Positions 1-11,478 of a stretch of DNA of 64,000 nucleotides are shown here, piece by piece. This DNA comes from Spinacia oleracea (lineage: Eukaryota > Streptophyta > Magnoliopsida > Caryophyllales > Amaranthaceae). Every line of letters begins with the position of its first letter. The stretch's first letter is position 1. The notes under the pieces were generated by a model. It searched no databases and was not told the DNA's origin. It saw only the letters and a list, made by a program, of their open reading frames with translations. Location: NCBI RefSeq assembly GCF_020520425.1, contig NC_079490.1, positions 7,688,001 through 7,752,000 of the forward strand. The letters are read 5' to 3'. Made by a program: the position numbers and the translations under genes.

Positions 1-1560
1 CGGCATCCAAATGGAAAGAATGCATATCACATCATTTTCAGATGGAAATTCTTCCCAATTGGATGCCGATGTGCCAAAAGATGTAATGGACAAGGAAACA
101 AGAACAAAGCAGCAAAAACAAGGAAGCAATGAACAAGGCAACATCATTGAATCTCAGTTAAGTTGTTTTACATCATTGACAGATTTGTTTCTAAATGATT
201 TACAACCTCACCACCAATTCACCAAAGGGGATACTAGATCAATCAATGATGTGACATGATCTGTATTCCCTTTGGTAATTGGTGGTGAAGGACATGTTTA
301 GAATCAAATATCTCAGGTTATCAACACATACATCACAGAATATCAACACTAACATCATTGAATATCAGAAACACATTATACATGTTTTGCAAGACATGAA
401 TTGCCTCTCCTGTCAAACATGACATAAGATCTCAGAATGTCCCCAAGCATCATTGACACAAACCCTATCCCCTAACACTTAGCTCCGGAAGAGCATCAAT
501 GATGCTAATGGTGCACAAGTGTTATTGGAACATTGGGTTTGAGTCTCAGCAAATGAAAGACTCATCACAGATCAAGCATAACAATAACAATCAACAATGC
601 ATCAGATCACCATGAACTGATCAAAACATAGGGTTTGAACCTCATCAAATGAAAGACTCATCACAGACCTCCACTGATTCATGGGACATGAAGCATTAAA
701 CAGATCATTAACATGTAGGGTTTCATTTCTCAGACATATTGACACACATCATTGATCAAGTAGTTTCAATACTATCATATCTTTAACATTCTTCTGCCGA
801 ACGGAATGATTGATATTCACATTCCATTGTGTGAAATGACATTCACTCCGTTCGACAAAAGAAGTTAAAGGACAATTATCAAAACAAAGATCTCAGAATA
901 TCAACAATCACATCATTGAAGATCACAAACCTCCTAATATTGATCTCAGAATGTCCCCAAGCATCATTGAAACAACTCCAAACCACAAACACTTAGCGCC
1001 CGAGAAATATCATTACTGATACTAATGGCAGCACGAGCATTTGTGGTTAGTAAGACTTGTTCCTCAGCAATAAAAAGACTCATCATCGATCACAATAAAT
1101 AAAGGGACATTACTGTATCCTAAAGGGACATGCTTGGACATTAAGCATTCAACACAAGGCCACACTGAGAGGACTGAAATAACTCAAACCCTATCCCCAA
1201 ATTATATTCATTTCATGCCTTTACTAATCCAAAACATAGTTATACTGATCAAATCTCATACTCACCAAAGCATCATATTTATCATACACAAAACATACCA
1301 TAAAACAGGGGACATTAAGCCATCAAATCATGTTCATCACACAGACAACATTCCACAAAATTTCATAACCATATGGAAACACCATCATCCAATCATCATT
1401 ATCAATATCAATATCATAACATCATTATCTAACATCAACATCCATACAACTAATCACAACATCATAATCCAAACAACAACACCCCTGGCCAACAACAGAT
1501 CACAGTTGTTGGCATCCACCTTATGACTCCACAGCTAGCCAGCATTCAATAAAATTAAAA
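1..1560. other. Non-coding, hairpin-rich stretch
   Basis: No convincing gene is seen. Open frames here are low-complexity (His/Ile/Thr-rich) and unlike known proteins. The stretch holds several imperfect short inverted repeats: 1-68 (arms starting cggcatcc and ending ggatgccg), 208-288 (tcaccaccaatt with aattggtggtga), 781-870 (ctttaac...gaacgga with tccgttcg...gttaaag) and 1488-1513 (perfect 9-bp arms gccaacaac/gttgttggc). Two segments near 420-540 and 930-1040 resemble each other and share the start tctcagaatgtccccaagca, so part of it arose by local duplication. Confidence 0.5.
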
Positions 1561-1584
1561 AAGGGAGAAAGGAGACAGACTTAT

Positions 1585-2770
1585 CTAAGCATCATCAGAT
1601 GCTGAAGCCGATTTTTTTCCCTTTTCAACTTTCTTTGAGGAGGGATAACCAGATAAAAGTTGCCCAGGAGACCCAACAGCATCACCATTCTCATTTTCAC
1701 ACTCTCCAACATACACCAGATCAAATGAATCAGACCCACTTGGTTCATTGCAATCAATAGGGGACAAACAACGTGATTAGTGCCATCATAAAATAACAGG
1801 GGACCATGAATTAAAATCAGATTTAATCAAACAACTCAAAATAAAGTTCCAAATAATTTCAGATCACCATGGTTACCACATGCAATGAGATAAATGAGAG
1901 CAAATCACACAATAATTCCATTAAAATCCAACTAATTTTCCGAATACATCCAGATCCCATTTTTACCCAAAAAATGTCAAATAATATCCCAAATACATCC
2001 AGATCCCATTTTTAACCACATGCAATGGGAAAACAGATCAACAAAACACATGAATATTCCGATTTTCTTCAAATAATTTCCAAATATCTCCAAATAAAAT
2101 CAGAACTCAATTTTAACAACATGCAATGAAAAAACAGAGCACAAAATAAAATCAGAACTCAATTTTAACAACATGCAATGAGAAAACAGAGCAAAGAATA
2201 ACATAAAAAGCCCGAATGAATCCAACAAATCTCCAAAAAATTCCCAAAAAATTCGAAATAATACCAGATCTGCATTTTTAACACATGCAATGGGAAATCA
2301 GAGCAACTTATCCAAAAAATAATCCGAGTTTAATGAACAATACTCCAAATAAATCCAACATTTATCAAATCCCACTTTTTTAGACATGCAAACAATCATC
2401 AAACCATTTTAATAAAACCGACATCACTAACCCTAAATAAATCGCAAAAAATCAAAAGTAATACCTCATCGGAATCTCCTTCACCGAAAAAACGCAGATC
2501 TGAGGGAGTGGGTTTCCGATCGTCATATTTTGACTCAACCTCCTCTCCTGGCTCCACTTCCCTCTTCCGAAACCATTCTTCCAAATAGTTTCGAGTACTC
2601 GTATTTTCTTTTTGGGCCAAATACAGATTGTTTTTATATTCGGCGGAGTAGGAATGCTCGTTATTGGGACAGTTGCACTTGGATCCCCAATCACAGTTGG
2701 AATCGGGGATTCTTTGACCAGAAGTTCCCACCCCAGAATCACCTCGAGTTCTAGACAAAGAAGAACCCAT
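1585..2770 (-). CDS. Putative two-exon small protein, unrecognised
   Basis: I do not recognise this product. On the minus strand an ATG at 2770 opens a 102-codon frame (starts MGSSLSRTRGD, ends FFGEGDSDE). It runs into a good splice donor (GATGAG|GTATTA) at 2465/2464. About 700 bases further on, a second open stretch (contains SFDLVYVGECENENGD, ends KKSASASDDA) closes with a stop at 1585. The acceptor is not certain; it lies near 1750-1765. The product would be about 160 residues, acidic, Ser-rich at both ends and without membrane segments. The apparent intron holds imperfect repeats of an 'atccagatcccattttta...catgcaatggga' type. A GA-rich tract upstream (2975-3100) could be a 5' leader or promoter element. 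It could be a real small gene, a transposon-carried gene, or chance; expression evidence would decide. Confidence 0.35.
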
Positions 2771-2974
2771 AACGTACCAGAAAAACAAAGATCAGCGACG
2801 ATTAGGGACCAAAAAGGGGACAAAAATAGAGGGGATCTGATCGGAAAATGAATCCGAGTAATTTTTATGAAAGTTTTTCGGCGAAAACGTTTCAGATTTG
2901 TGAGATTTGGAGAGGAAAACCCAGATCAGAGGCGGAAAACCTAGGGTTTTCTCAAGAACAGGGGGGGATTTTAA

Positions 2975-3100
2975 GAGAGAGATAGAGTGAAATAAGAGAG
3001 AGAGAGAGATCCGAAGAGGTGAGAGAGAGAAATCAGAATGAGAGAGAGAGAAATCAGAATGAGAGGTGAGAGAGTGAAATGAGAAAGGGACGGGTAATAA
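2975..3100. repeat. GA-rich microsatellite
   Basis: Runs of gagaga, including a duplicated 'gagagagaaatcagaat' unit. It lies just upstream of the putative minus-strand gene that starts at 2770, where GA/CT tracts are common in plant 5' regions. Confidence 0.7.
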
Positions 3101-3525
3101 AGGGAGGGGGGGTAGGGTTAGGTTAAATAATTAAATAAGGTGGGTGGGGTAAAAGTGGGTGGGAAAGGGTAGAATCTTAGGGTATTTTTGGTAAATAGTG
3201 GGGAATCTTAGGGTAAATTGGTAAAAAAACTATGGCCAAAAATAGTAAAGATTCAGTAGGGGAAGAACAAAAAGAAATGCTAAAAAAGGAAATGGGAAGA
3301 ACAAAAAGGAATGGAGGGAGTACTATTTACCGGCCCATATTATTCAAAATCGCCCTATTTATTTACCCTCTTATATGCATCTTCCTCATCTACCTTCTTT
3401 CACCTCTAACCTTTCCACCACCTCGCCCGCCACCTTCGGGTGTCAATCCGACCACCGCATACATGTGCGTGTCTACAAACGGAACCTCGACGACACCACA
3501 AGAGTTTTTTTGGTAGTCAAAAAAA

Positions 3526-3978
3526 AATTCACAGACTTATGCATTTCAGCTTGTACCATGGTACAAACTTATAAATTTTAAGCTTGTGCCATGGTACAAA
3601 CTTATGAATTTTGAGTTTCGACCATGCATGGTACAGACTTACGAATTTGAAGCTCGTACCATGACATGATCAAATTAAAATTCATAAGTATATACCATTG
3701 TCGAAGCTCAAAATTCACAAGTCTCTAAAAAAATTCCAGGGTAAATTAATTTAAATTCAACAACAAATTAAACCCTTAAATAACGTAGACTTATGCACAA
3801 TAAGCTCACACCATTGTGTATACTTATGCATTTTAAGCTCCTCTCATGGTACGAGCTTAAAATTCATAAGTCTATACCATGTTCGAAGCTCAAAATTTAC
3901 AAATCTGTACCAAGCTTTAAATCCATAAGTTTGTACCATGGTATAAGCTTAAAATGCATAAGTCTGTGGTTTTTTTTT
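3526..3978. repeat. Foldback element with ~45-bp inverted ends
   Basis: The left end (ttcacagacttatgcattt...gtaccatggtac) recurs inverted at the right end (gtaccatggtat...aaatgcataagtctgtgg). The interior repeats the palindromic core accatggtac and 'aagcttaaaattcataagt'-like units in both orientations. There is no coding content. It looks like a foldback-type or MITE-like DNA element; no clear target-site duplication was seen. Confidence 0.6.
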
Positions 3979-4094
3979 CAGGACAAAAAAAACGGTGGAG
4001 GTCTTTTCTTTGGACAAATGCGTGGTAATTGGTGGTGGTTGTCTGGTGAAGCGCCAGTGGAGAGCTTTTCTCCAATAATGGGAGAGGTGAAAGT

Positions 4095-4257
4095 TCGGGG
4101 AGAGAGAAATAGAAAGTCGGGAAAAATGCCGCCCCGATATACTCAATATATATAGGGGCGTTTCATTTTTCCCGACTTTCTATTTCTCTCTCCCCAAAAA
4201 GCCGCCCCGATATACTCAATATATAAAGGGGCGTTTTTGAGTATATCGGGGCGGCTT
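4095..4257. repeat. Compound palindrome
   Basis: Two overlapping inverted repeats. 'gagagagaaatagaaagtcgg' near 4098 pairs with 'ccgactttctatttctctctc' near 4170-4190. 'gccgccccgatatactcaat' at 4201 pairs with 'gagtatatcggggcggc' ending at 4257. Half of the second stem is also present at about 4128-4158, so alternative foldings exist. The function is unknown. Confidence 0.6.
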
Positions 4258-4815
4258 TTAGCGCTTCATTATATGAATAAAGTAAGAAGTTGATATTCTA
4301 CCAATATCGAACAACTTTCCTCTTTTCACTTTTGCACTCTTTTTTTTGTTTGTTTACAATAAGAAGCCGTCGTTAATTCATTATATATATGTATAAAGTT
4401 GGTTTTAACGATGCTAATATGACTTGATTGCAGAGAACAACATAAAATTTAACCGGTTCACAAAGTATATAGTTGGGGTGCAAGTTAGGCGTGACAAATA
4501 TTACATTTTTAGATGTAATGAGTGACATAAATGATTAAGCTTATAGCTAGTTAATTGTGTGACTTGTGTCATGTCCATGCACACAAAGATAGTTTACATC
4601 ACGAATTTCACCCAAAATAGTACTCTTAGAATGGTTTTTTTTAACGAATTAACGACAATTACTACGTACAATCTTTTAGCCCTAATCGATTTTACACTTC
4701 TCTTGATCAATATGCAGGGTATAAATAAGTCGAGACTCTCAATAAATTATTTGGGCTCGAGATCGGCTAACACTCGTTCATGTTCGTTCATTTAATAAGC
4801 GAATCGAGTTTGAAC

Positions 4816-5064
4816 CACTACAAAAAATTGTACCATATAGGCCACTAATCGTTGATTAATGACGGAATTTCATGTCGCGAACTCGTCATAAAGGGGGCCG
4901 TCGTTAATGGCCGGAAAATCTTGTCGTTAACCCATCGTAAAAGACATTTGCAACGGTTGTTCCCCTCTTTGTTTGATTGTTAGTCCCGTCGCAAAAGGCT
5001 TTTGCGACGGAATTTTTGACCCGTCGTAATTAGGTTGTCGTTAATGATACAGATTCTTGTAGTG
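4816..5064. mobile_element. Non-autonomous CACTA (CMC/EnSpm) element, 249 bp
   Basis: It starts CACTACAAAAAATTG and ends TTCTTGTAGTG, the signature ends of CACTA transposons. It is flanked by the 3-bp duplication AAC at 4813-4815 and 5065-5067. The interior carries short repeats of 'gtcgttaa/cgtcgcaaaa' type and no coding region, so it must be moved by a transposase from elsewhere. Confidence 0.85.
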
Positions 5065-5256
5065 AACAACGTTTGAAGCTCGTTTAATAAACACGCTTTT
5101 TTTTTTTTAGATCAAACAAGCTTGAACATGAACATATTTATATGCTCGTTTATTTAAGTTCATAAACAACTCAGCTCGTTCATTTATGTCTTCAAATAAC
5201 AACATTAACTCGTTCATTTATATTCGCGAAGAAGCTCGTCTATTTTATTAAATATA

Positions 5257-5379
<123 letters not shown>

Positions 5380-5850
5380 AATTATAGATAAAAATTGCTA
5401 CACACATTTTTACTTATAACTTTTGAAGCTCGTTTAAGAAAAATTCTAATTTAATAAAAAATCTCGTTTATGAAAAAAAACTTGTTTTTAAACTCGACTC
5501 GATTAATAAACGAGACGTTCATGAACTAAAATTTTCTTAAATGAACTGAGCTTGAACAGAATTTTGAGCTCGGGCTCGAACTTGCCTAACTTAAATTAAC
5601 ATGTACTCCGTGCATAAATAGAGTGGTACTCGGCTCGCCTCGGCTCATTTGTACCCTTATCAGTAAGCAATGGAGATGATTGTGTGAGTTATTGACCATT
5701 GACTTATTAGTTTGTTACGATTATATCCTTCAATAGGAAGCCAATACCATGTTTGTTTTGATTTAGATATTTTTCCACATACTTCAATTAAACTCAAATA
5801 ATATGGCATTAATTATGACTTATGACTTATGAATATGACTTGACCCCATG

Positions 5851-5956
5851 TTAATTGGTCAAATATATGATGCCCAAAAACACTCGAATATGAGTTGACC
5901 TAAAGCTAGCTGTTCATATTCGAGTGTTTTTGGGCATCATATATTTGACCAATTAA
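5851..5956. repeat. Perfect 43-bp inverted repeat, 20-nt loop
   Basis: The left arm 5851-5893 (starts ttaattggtcaaat, ends ctcgaatatga) is exactly complementary to the right arm 5914-5956 (starts tcatattcgagtg). A transcript would form a miRNA-precursor-like or siRNA-producing hairpin. It may equally be a very recent inverted duplication. It lies about 1.15 kb upstream of the P450 gene. Confidence 0.85.
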
Positions 5957-6120
5957 CAATTAACATGGACAACGAGTGTCATTAACATTAACCGACCATT
6001 AATGCATCACTACAAATTGTGACCCCGCCTCCCTTCTTAAATAACGGAGCCACACAACTACGTAGTACTCCGTACAACGTTACAATGATCATAAATAATA
6101 ATATTTAATAATAAATAATA

Positions 6121-6378
6121 CTTCCTCCGCTCTTATTTACATGACACAATTGGGTTTATGACACTATTCATACAAGCTTCTTTGACTTTATTTTGTGGTT
6201 TATACTTAAGAAAAAACATAGTCGTGTGTGGTCTTATTAGATTCGTCTCAATAAATATTTTTTAAATATCAACTTTTTATAATTTTTTATTATCCATAAT
6301 TGGAGATAATAACGTTTGAAATCATATATTGGCAAACGTGTCTAAATAATTGTGTCATTTAAAAAAGAACAGATGAAG
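6121..6378. mobile_element. Stowaway-like MITE
   Basis: The ends cttcctccgctc and gatgaag are roughly inverted and flanked by TA. A second member of the same family, in opposite orientation, lies at 61288-61545 and shares long blocks such as gtgtcat, 'caaacgtg' and 'gatattt(a)aaaacata'. No coding region. Confidence 0.7.
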
Positions 6379-6379
6379 T

Positions 6380-6570
6380 AATAAGTAATATAATAATAAA
6401 TAATACTACATATATAATAAATAATAAATACCCCGTTTTAAATAATAAATAATAAATAATTATGTATTATGTATTATTAATTTATTTATTATTATTATTT
6501 ATTATTATTATTATTTTCATTTATTATTTATTTATGTTGTTAATTATTAATTATTTATTATTTATTCAGT
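6380..6570. repeat. AAT/TTA low-complexity tract
   Basis: Runs of aataataaata are followed by ttattatttatt, so the tract is also self-complementary. Nothing else is visible here. Confidence 0.8.
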
Positions 6571-7021
6571 TCAGTTAAATTACTTGGGAGTAATGTGAAA
6601 ACCAAACATCATTCTTAAACAAAAGGTTTACATTCGATTCTCCTTGATTCCCATTCTCATTCTCTTTTCCTTCCCCCTTTCTCCTTCCCCCTCTCCAACC
6701 AAACGTTTCTATACATTACCCCAATCCGAACGGGGCCTAAAGGTGAATGGTTGACTAAATGACCAATTTATTTTCTTCGGCCAAACTACACTGTACCATA
6801 AAGCTAATTACTTAATTAAGATATGAGAACACTTGAACAAAATTTAATTCAATTAATAAAGTAATGTTTAGTGATGACTACTATATTATTGAGCTTAAGT
6901 GGTCCACTAATTGATCATATTTAATTAATTATATCACGCGGGAATGACAATTGCTAATATTTTTTTTTAATATTCCTAACAACTTCCCAATATAGACTCA
7001 CTCAAAGTCTCAATTAAGGTG

Positions 7022-7029
7022 TATAAATA
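7022..7029 (+). promoter_or_regulatory. TATA box of the P450 gene
   Basis: TATAAATA lies 68 bases upstream of the start codon at 7097, at a normal plant TATA-to-ATG distance for a short 5' leader. Confidence 0.75.
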
Positions 7030-7096
7030 GAAGGTTCAAACATGTAACAATTACAACAAATAAACACCTTCCATTTCTTTCTTCATTTTATCAACC

Positions 7097-9671
7097 ATGG
7101 AAGACACAACACTAGCAATACTACTTTCCATTTCATTTGTTTGCTTTCATGTAATTCGATCATTTGTTAGCAAAACTAGATCAAAGTCTAGCGAACTTCC
7201 ACCCGGGCCTAAAAGAATGCCGATTTTCGGCAATATTTTCGACCTAGGAGATAAGCCTCATCGTTCATTTGCAAATCTTTCTAAGATCCATGGACCTTTG
7301 GTGAGCCTTAAGTTAGGAAGCATCACGACCATTGTTGTGTCTTCTGCTGACGTGGCCAGAGAAATGTTCCTTAAAAATGACCAGGCACTGGCTAACCGAA
7401 CTATTCCTGATTCGGTTAGGGCAGGGGACCACGACAAACTGTCAATGTCGTGGTTGCCAGTGTCAGCCAAGTGGAGGAATCTTAGAAAGATATCCGCCGT
7501 GCAGTTGCTCTCCAATCAGCGACTTGACGCTAGTCAAGCACATAGACAAGCCAAGGTGGAACAACTTCTTACGTACGTAAAAGATTGCTCTAAGAATGGG
7601 CTACCCGTTGACATCGGGCGGGCCGCATTTACCACATCGTTGAATTTACTATCAAACACGTTTTTCTCGGTAGAATTAGCTAGCCATGAGTCAAGTGCTT
7701 CCCAAGAGTTTAAGCAACTCATGTGGAATATAATGGAGGAAATTGGCAAACCAAATTACGCTGATTATTTCCCTATTCTTGGCTACGTTGATCCTTTTGG
7801 TATACGACGTCGTTTGGCTGCTTACTTTGATCAGCTCATTGCTGTATTCCAAAACATTATTCAAGAAAGACAGAAAATTCGATCAACAAATGCAAAACAA
7901 ACAAATGATATTCTCGACACACTTCTCAACCTCCATGATGAGAATGAGTTGAGTATGGGAGAAATTAATCATCTTCTTGTGGTGAGTAATTTAATTCTTT
8001 CTTAATTATTATTATTATTGTGCTTCACATTTTTCGATCATTTCACAAATTTAATTAATTCTAGTACGTAACCAGAGTTGAATAGCAATTTCATCTTATG
8101 ATCGACTCGTGATATATAATAAACATAATCAAATATAAACACATCATTTATTGAATAAAGTATTTTTAATTCAAACTTTAATGAGAATTATTTTGGACGT
8201 GTATAACAAAATAAAGGTGATGGTTTATAACTTTATGTAGCGTGGCCATCACTTAGAACTTTTGGGTAAGTTGTATACTAGCTAAGTAGCTAGGTTAATA
8301 ATAAACAAAAGATTTGGTATGGAATTTTATATCAAGGTTTAGGAATTGTCATTAACAATATTAGACATCAAAATATACGGTCCAACTAATCATGTAATTC
8401 ACCAACTTTTAGCAATAAGATGATCATTTATCAACTATATCTACTCCCCCGTCTCTTTTTGTTTTTTACGTTTGTTATTTTTCACGCGTTTTAACGATTA
8501 ATTAATTTGCATCGAGATTCCTCAATTTTTTTTTTATTTAAACAAGATAAATTACGTTTATTTATAATGTTTTCACTTTTATCAAAATTCTGATATTGGG
8601 AAATGAGAAAAATTTAATGTCCCAATGAAAAAGTGTGAAAGATTAAATGACCTAATGAATTTAATTGGTTTAAATAATAATTGGACACAATTTTTGATAG
8701 AATACTAAGGCTCTGTTCTATTGGACTTATTTTGACTGAACTTATATTATCTGAACTTAACTGAACTTATCTGAACTTATTTTGTCTGTAAAAAACTTAA
8801 TTTGACTGAAATAAACTTATTTGTGTGTGAAAATCTCTGAAAATACTTATTTTTGCTGAACTTATATTATCTAAACTTATCTGAACTTATTTTGTCTGAA
8901 ATAATTCAAAATAAGTCGAACAGAACAGGGCCTAGGTCATTTATGTGATAATATAAAAGAAAATGTAAAGAACATTTTGAAATACCAAAAAAGAAAAATG
9001 TAAAGAACAAAAAGAGACGGAATGAGTAAAAGTTAACAATTTGCTAAATGTTATTGCAGGACATATTTGATGCCGGAACAGACACTACGGCTAGCACATT
9101 AGAGTGGGCAATGGCCGAACTAGTTAAAAACCCAGAAATGATGACCAAAGTTCAAAACGAAATTGAACAAGCCATTGGCAAAGATTGTGCAACAATTCAA
9201 GAATCAGATATCGCAAAACTACCTTACTTACAAGCTATTATCAAGGAAACTTTACGTTTGCACCCTCCAACCGTATTTCTCTTACCTCGAAAGGCAGACG
9301 TCGATGTAGAGTTATATGGTTATGTGGTACCCAAAAATGCACAAGTTCTAGTCAATCTTTGGGCCATTGGTCGTGATCCAAAGGTATGGAAGAATCCTGA
9401 AGTATTTTCGCCTGAGAGGTTTTTAGAGTGTGATATTGATTATAAGGGACGGGATTTTGAGCTCCTACCCTTTGGTGCTGGAAGAAGGATATGTCCGGGA
9501 TTAACTTTGGCTTATAGAATGTTGAACTTAATGATGGGTAATTTTCTTCACTCATTTGATTGGAAGCTTGAAGATGGCATGAGTCCAAAAGATTTGGACA
9601 TGGATGAAAAATTTGGTATCACGTTACAGAAGGTTAAGCCTCTCCAAGTTATTCCTGTCCCTAGGAAATAA
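7097..9671 (+). CDS. CYP76AD: Cytochrome P450, CYP76AD subfamily (betalain pathway)
   Basis: Two exons, 7097-7981 and 9060-9671, joined by a GT-AG intron. They give about 498 residues, the normal length. The N-terminus (residues ~5-22) is a hydrophobic ER anchor followed by the PPGPK hinge. Exon 2 carries the oxygen-binding AGTDTT of helix I, the KETLR (ExxR) motif, SPERF, and the heme-cysteine loop [10 protein letters not shown]. Stretches such as [25 protein letters not shown] and [19 protein letters not shown] match the CYP76AD family as I know it. CYP76AD enzymes act at the ER with a P450 reductase and turn tyrosine into L-DOPA and/or L-DOPA into cyclo-DOPA, the first steps to betalain pigments. 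Which clade this one belongs to (DOPA oxidase or tyrosine hydroxylase only) cannot be decided by eye. No DODA gene is present in the window. The frame is open and all key residues are present. Confidence 0.93.
8444..9026. mobile_element. MITE inside the P450 intron
   Basis: Inverted ends (ctcccccgtctctttttgtt / aacaaaaagagacggaatgag) are flanked by TA. A degraded relative lies near 61630-61790. It fills more than half of the P450 intron and has itself been hit by another MITE at 8709-8932. Confidence 0.75.
8709..8932. mobile_element. Nested Tourist/Harbinger-like MITE
   Basis: The ends ggctctgttctattggactt and ..aagtcgaacagaacagggcc are inverted. The interior is built from 'actgaacttat(ctgaactt)' repeats. 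It is the same family as the copies at 61887-62155 and 62554-63203, and sits inside the MITE at 8444-9026. Confidence 0.75.
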
Positions 9672-9828
9672 TTAATGTTTTTTTTTTTGAGGGAAATAAT
9701 TAATGTATTTTATAATGTTCTGTTTTACAATTTTAATTACGGAGTATAGTATTTTTTGGAGCTTAGTTGATAATCTTATTCTTCGTACTATTTTTGGAGC
9801 GAGTTGATAATCTAATATTATTTTTATT

Positions 9829-10018
9829 TATTATGTTTATTATTATTGTTATTATTATTATTATTACTACTATTATTATTTACTATTATTATTGTTATTA
9901 TTATTTATTATATTTTATTTATTATATATTATATTTATATTTATTATATATTATATGGAGTATTTATATTTATATTTATTATTTGTTATTTATTACGGAG
10001 TATTTATTATTTTTATTT
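9829..10018. repeat. TTA/TAT low-complexity tract
   Basis: Runs of ttattattattatt and tatttatattt downstream of the P450 gene. The frames through it are simple-sequence artefacts. Confidence 0.85.
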
Positions 10019-10268
10019 ATGAAAAGATGGTGGTCAAGGGAAAGGAAATGGAAAACCTGGGGGGATAGAGTATCATTGTAGAGGGATTTTTGGGTAAGTG
10101 AAAAAGAAAAAAGGGTAAAGGTAATGACAAAAACCACCAAACAAACAACAACAAATGTAATAAAAACTCATCATTCCTTTCCCCTTTCCTGAAAACCCCC
10201 AACCAAATTCCCCCTTATTCTATTCATCAATGTTAATCCTTTGTGGTTATGACATTCTAGCTTGTACC

Positions 10269-10921
10269 TGTTAGCTAAATAAGTAATTGGAACGACTTAA
10301 CTGGATATTGCGTAATACGAACTGAAACAATTGTCGTGCCGTGGCCGGACCACTGCTCTAAAAGACAATTCCGCGCTACCTCCGATGCAGTAGAACGCTT
10401 GCGGTTTCCCTCCAGGGTTTACACGACACCGAGAATTATGTGCACTCATAATCCCCGATTGGAGACCAGAATATTTGCCCAGAAAGAGAGGAATTTGAGA
10501 GAGAGATCGATTGTAAGTTTCTGTATATTTTTGTGGAAATGAACGATGAATTTATAGTGAGGCTTTTGGGAAGCTGTAACAGCAAAAAACGGCTAGTGGA
10601 GAAGTTACGGGAGTAATGGGGAACTGCAACAGTCATAAAACGGCTAGTGGGGAGTAATGACGTGATTAATGGATAACCCGGCCCACAAAACCCACCCCAA
10701 GGCCCACGGCCCACGGCCCTCGCCCGAGCCCGGCCCGGCGCGCGCGCGCGTGTGTGTGTTGTGACCACCCATGCCACTCACATGCTTTCTTAAACAAATG
10801 TTTCCCTCAAACCCCCAAATATAAACATTGAATATGGTTTGTGTTTTTCCCATGTGGGACTTTTCATATTCCCACATTTTCCCACTCATTTTCTTTTGTT
10901 TTCTCACTAGGATTTCCAACA
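10269..10921 (-). repeat. LTR of the Copia element (3' LTR in element sense)
   Basis: 653 bp, starting TG and ending CA. It contains a GC-rich run of gcgcgcgc/tgtgtgtg and a CCCACGGCCCACGGCCC repeat. It is shorter than its partner because the partner has extra repeat blocks. Confidence 0.93.
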
Positions 10922-11478
10922 ATCCCCCACAGGTCCGAAGATGAGAAGAAAAAGAAAGAAGTAAAAGAATTGAATTTCTGGGCAAAACAAACAATTGAAT
11001 AGGTGTCAATGTCTTGCGACTTGAATTGACACTTAGTGACATTCAAGCTAGAATCTCTTTCCTACCAAGTGACTTTCGTATTGAACTTAATAGGGGGTTA
11101 GAAACTCATTACTCAAAGCACACAATTGAACATGTATGATATTCTGAATCTCCGCCAATAAAAGTGACGCATTGTACTGGCCATACGTCCATAACCTGGA
11201 TGCTCATAGGTGCTCTAGAGAATAGCCCATGCAATTCTCATAGGAAGCGGCCTCACTTCCACACCTAAGTAGGTGAATCCCATCAAGTGTGAGCTACATC
11301 ACACCACCAAAAATATGGATATGGGTTCATTAAGAGCCGTATGCTCAACCTCGTTCAATAATAGCAAGCACATCATAAACATCTAAGGGATGGACAGAAA
11401 ATAAAATTTGTGCTTCTGAATTATTACATAATGTTCCCCTTTGAACTCATGGTGAGTAGGAGTTCATTACCTTACAAT

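Noticed and set aside
1134-1526. 130-codon His/Ile/Thr-rich frame
   Set aside because: Simple-sequence composition and hairpin-rich DNA; no sign of a real protein.
9767-10081. 104-codon Ile/Tyr-rich frame
   Set aside because: It is a translation of a TTA/TAT simple repeat.
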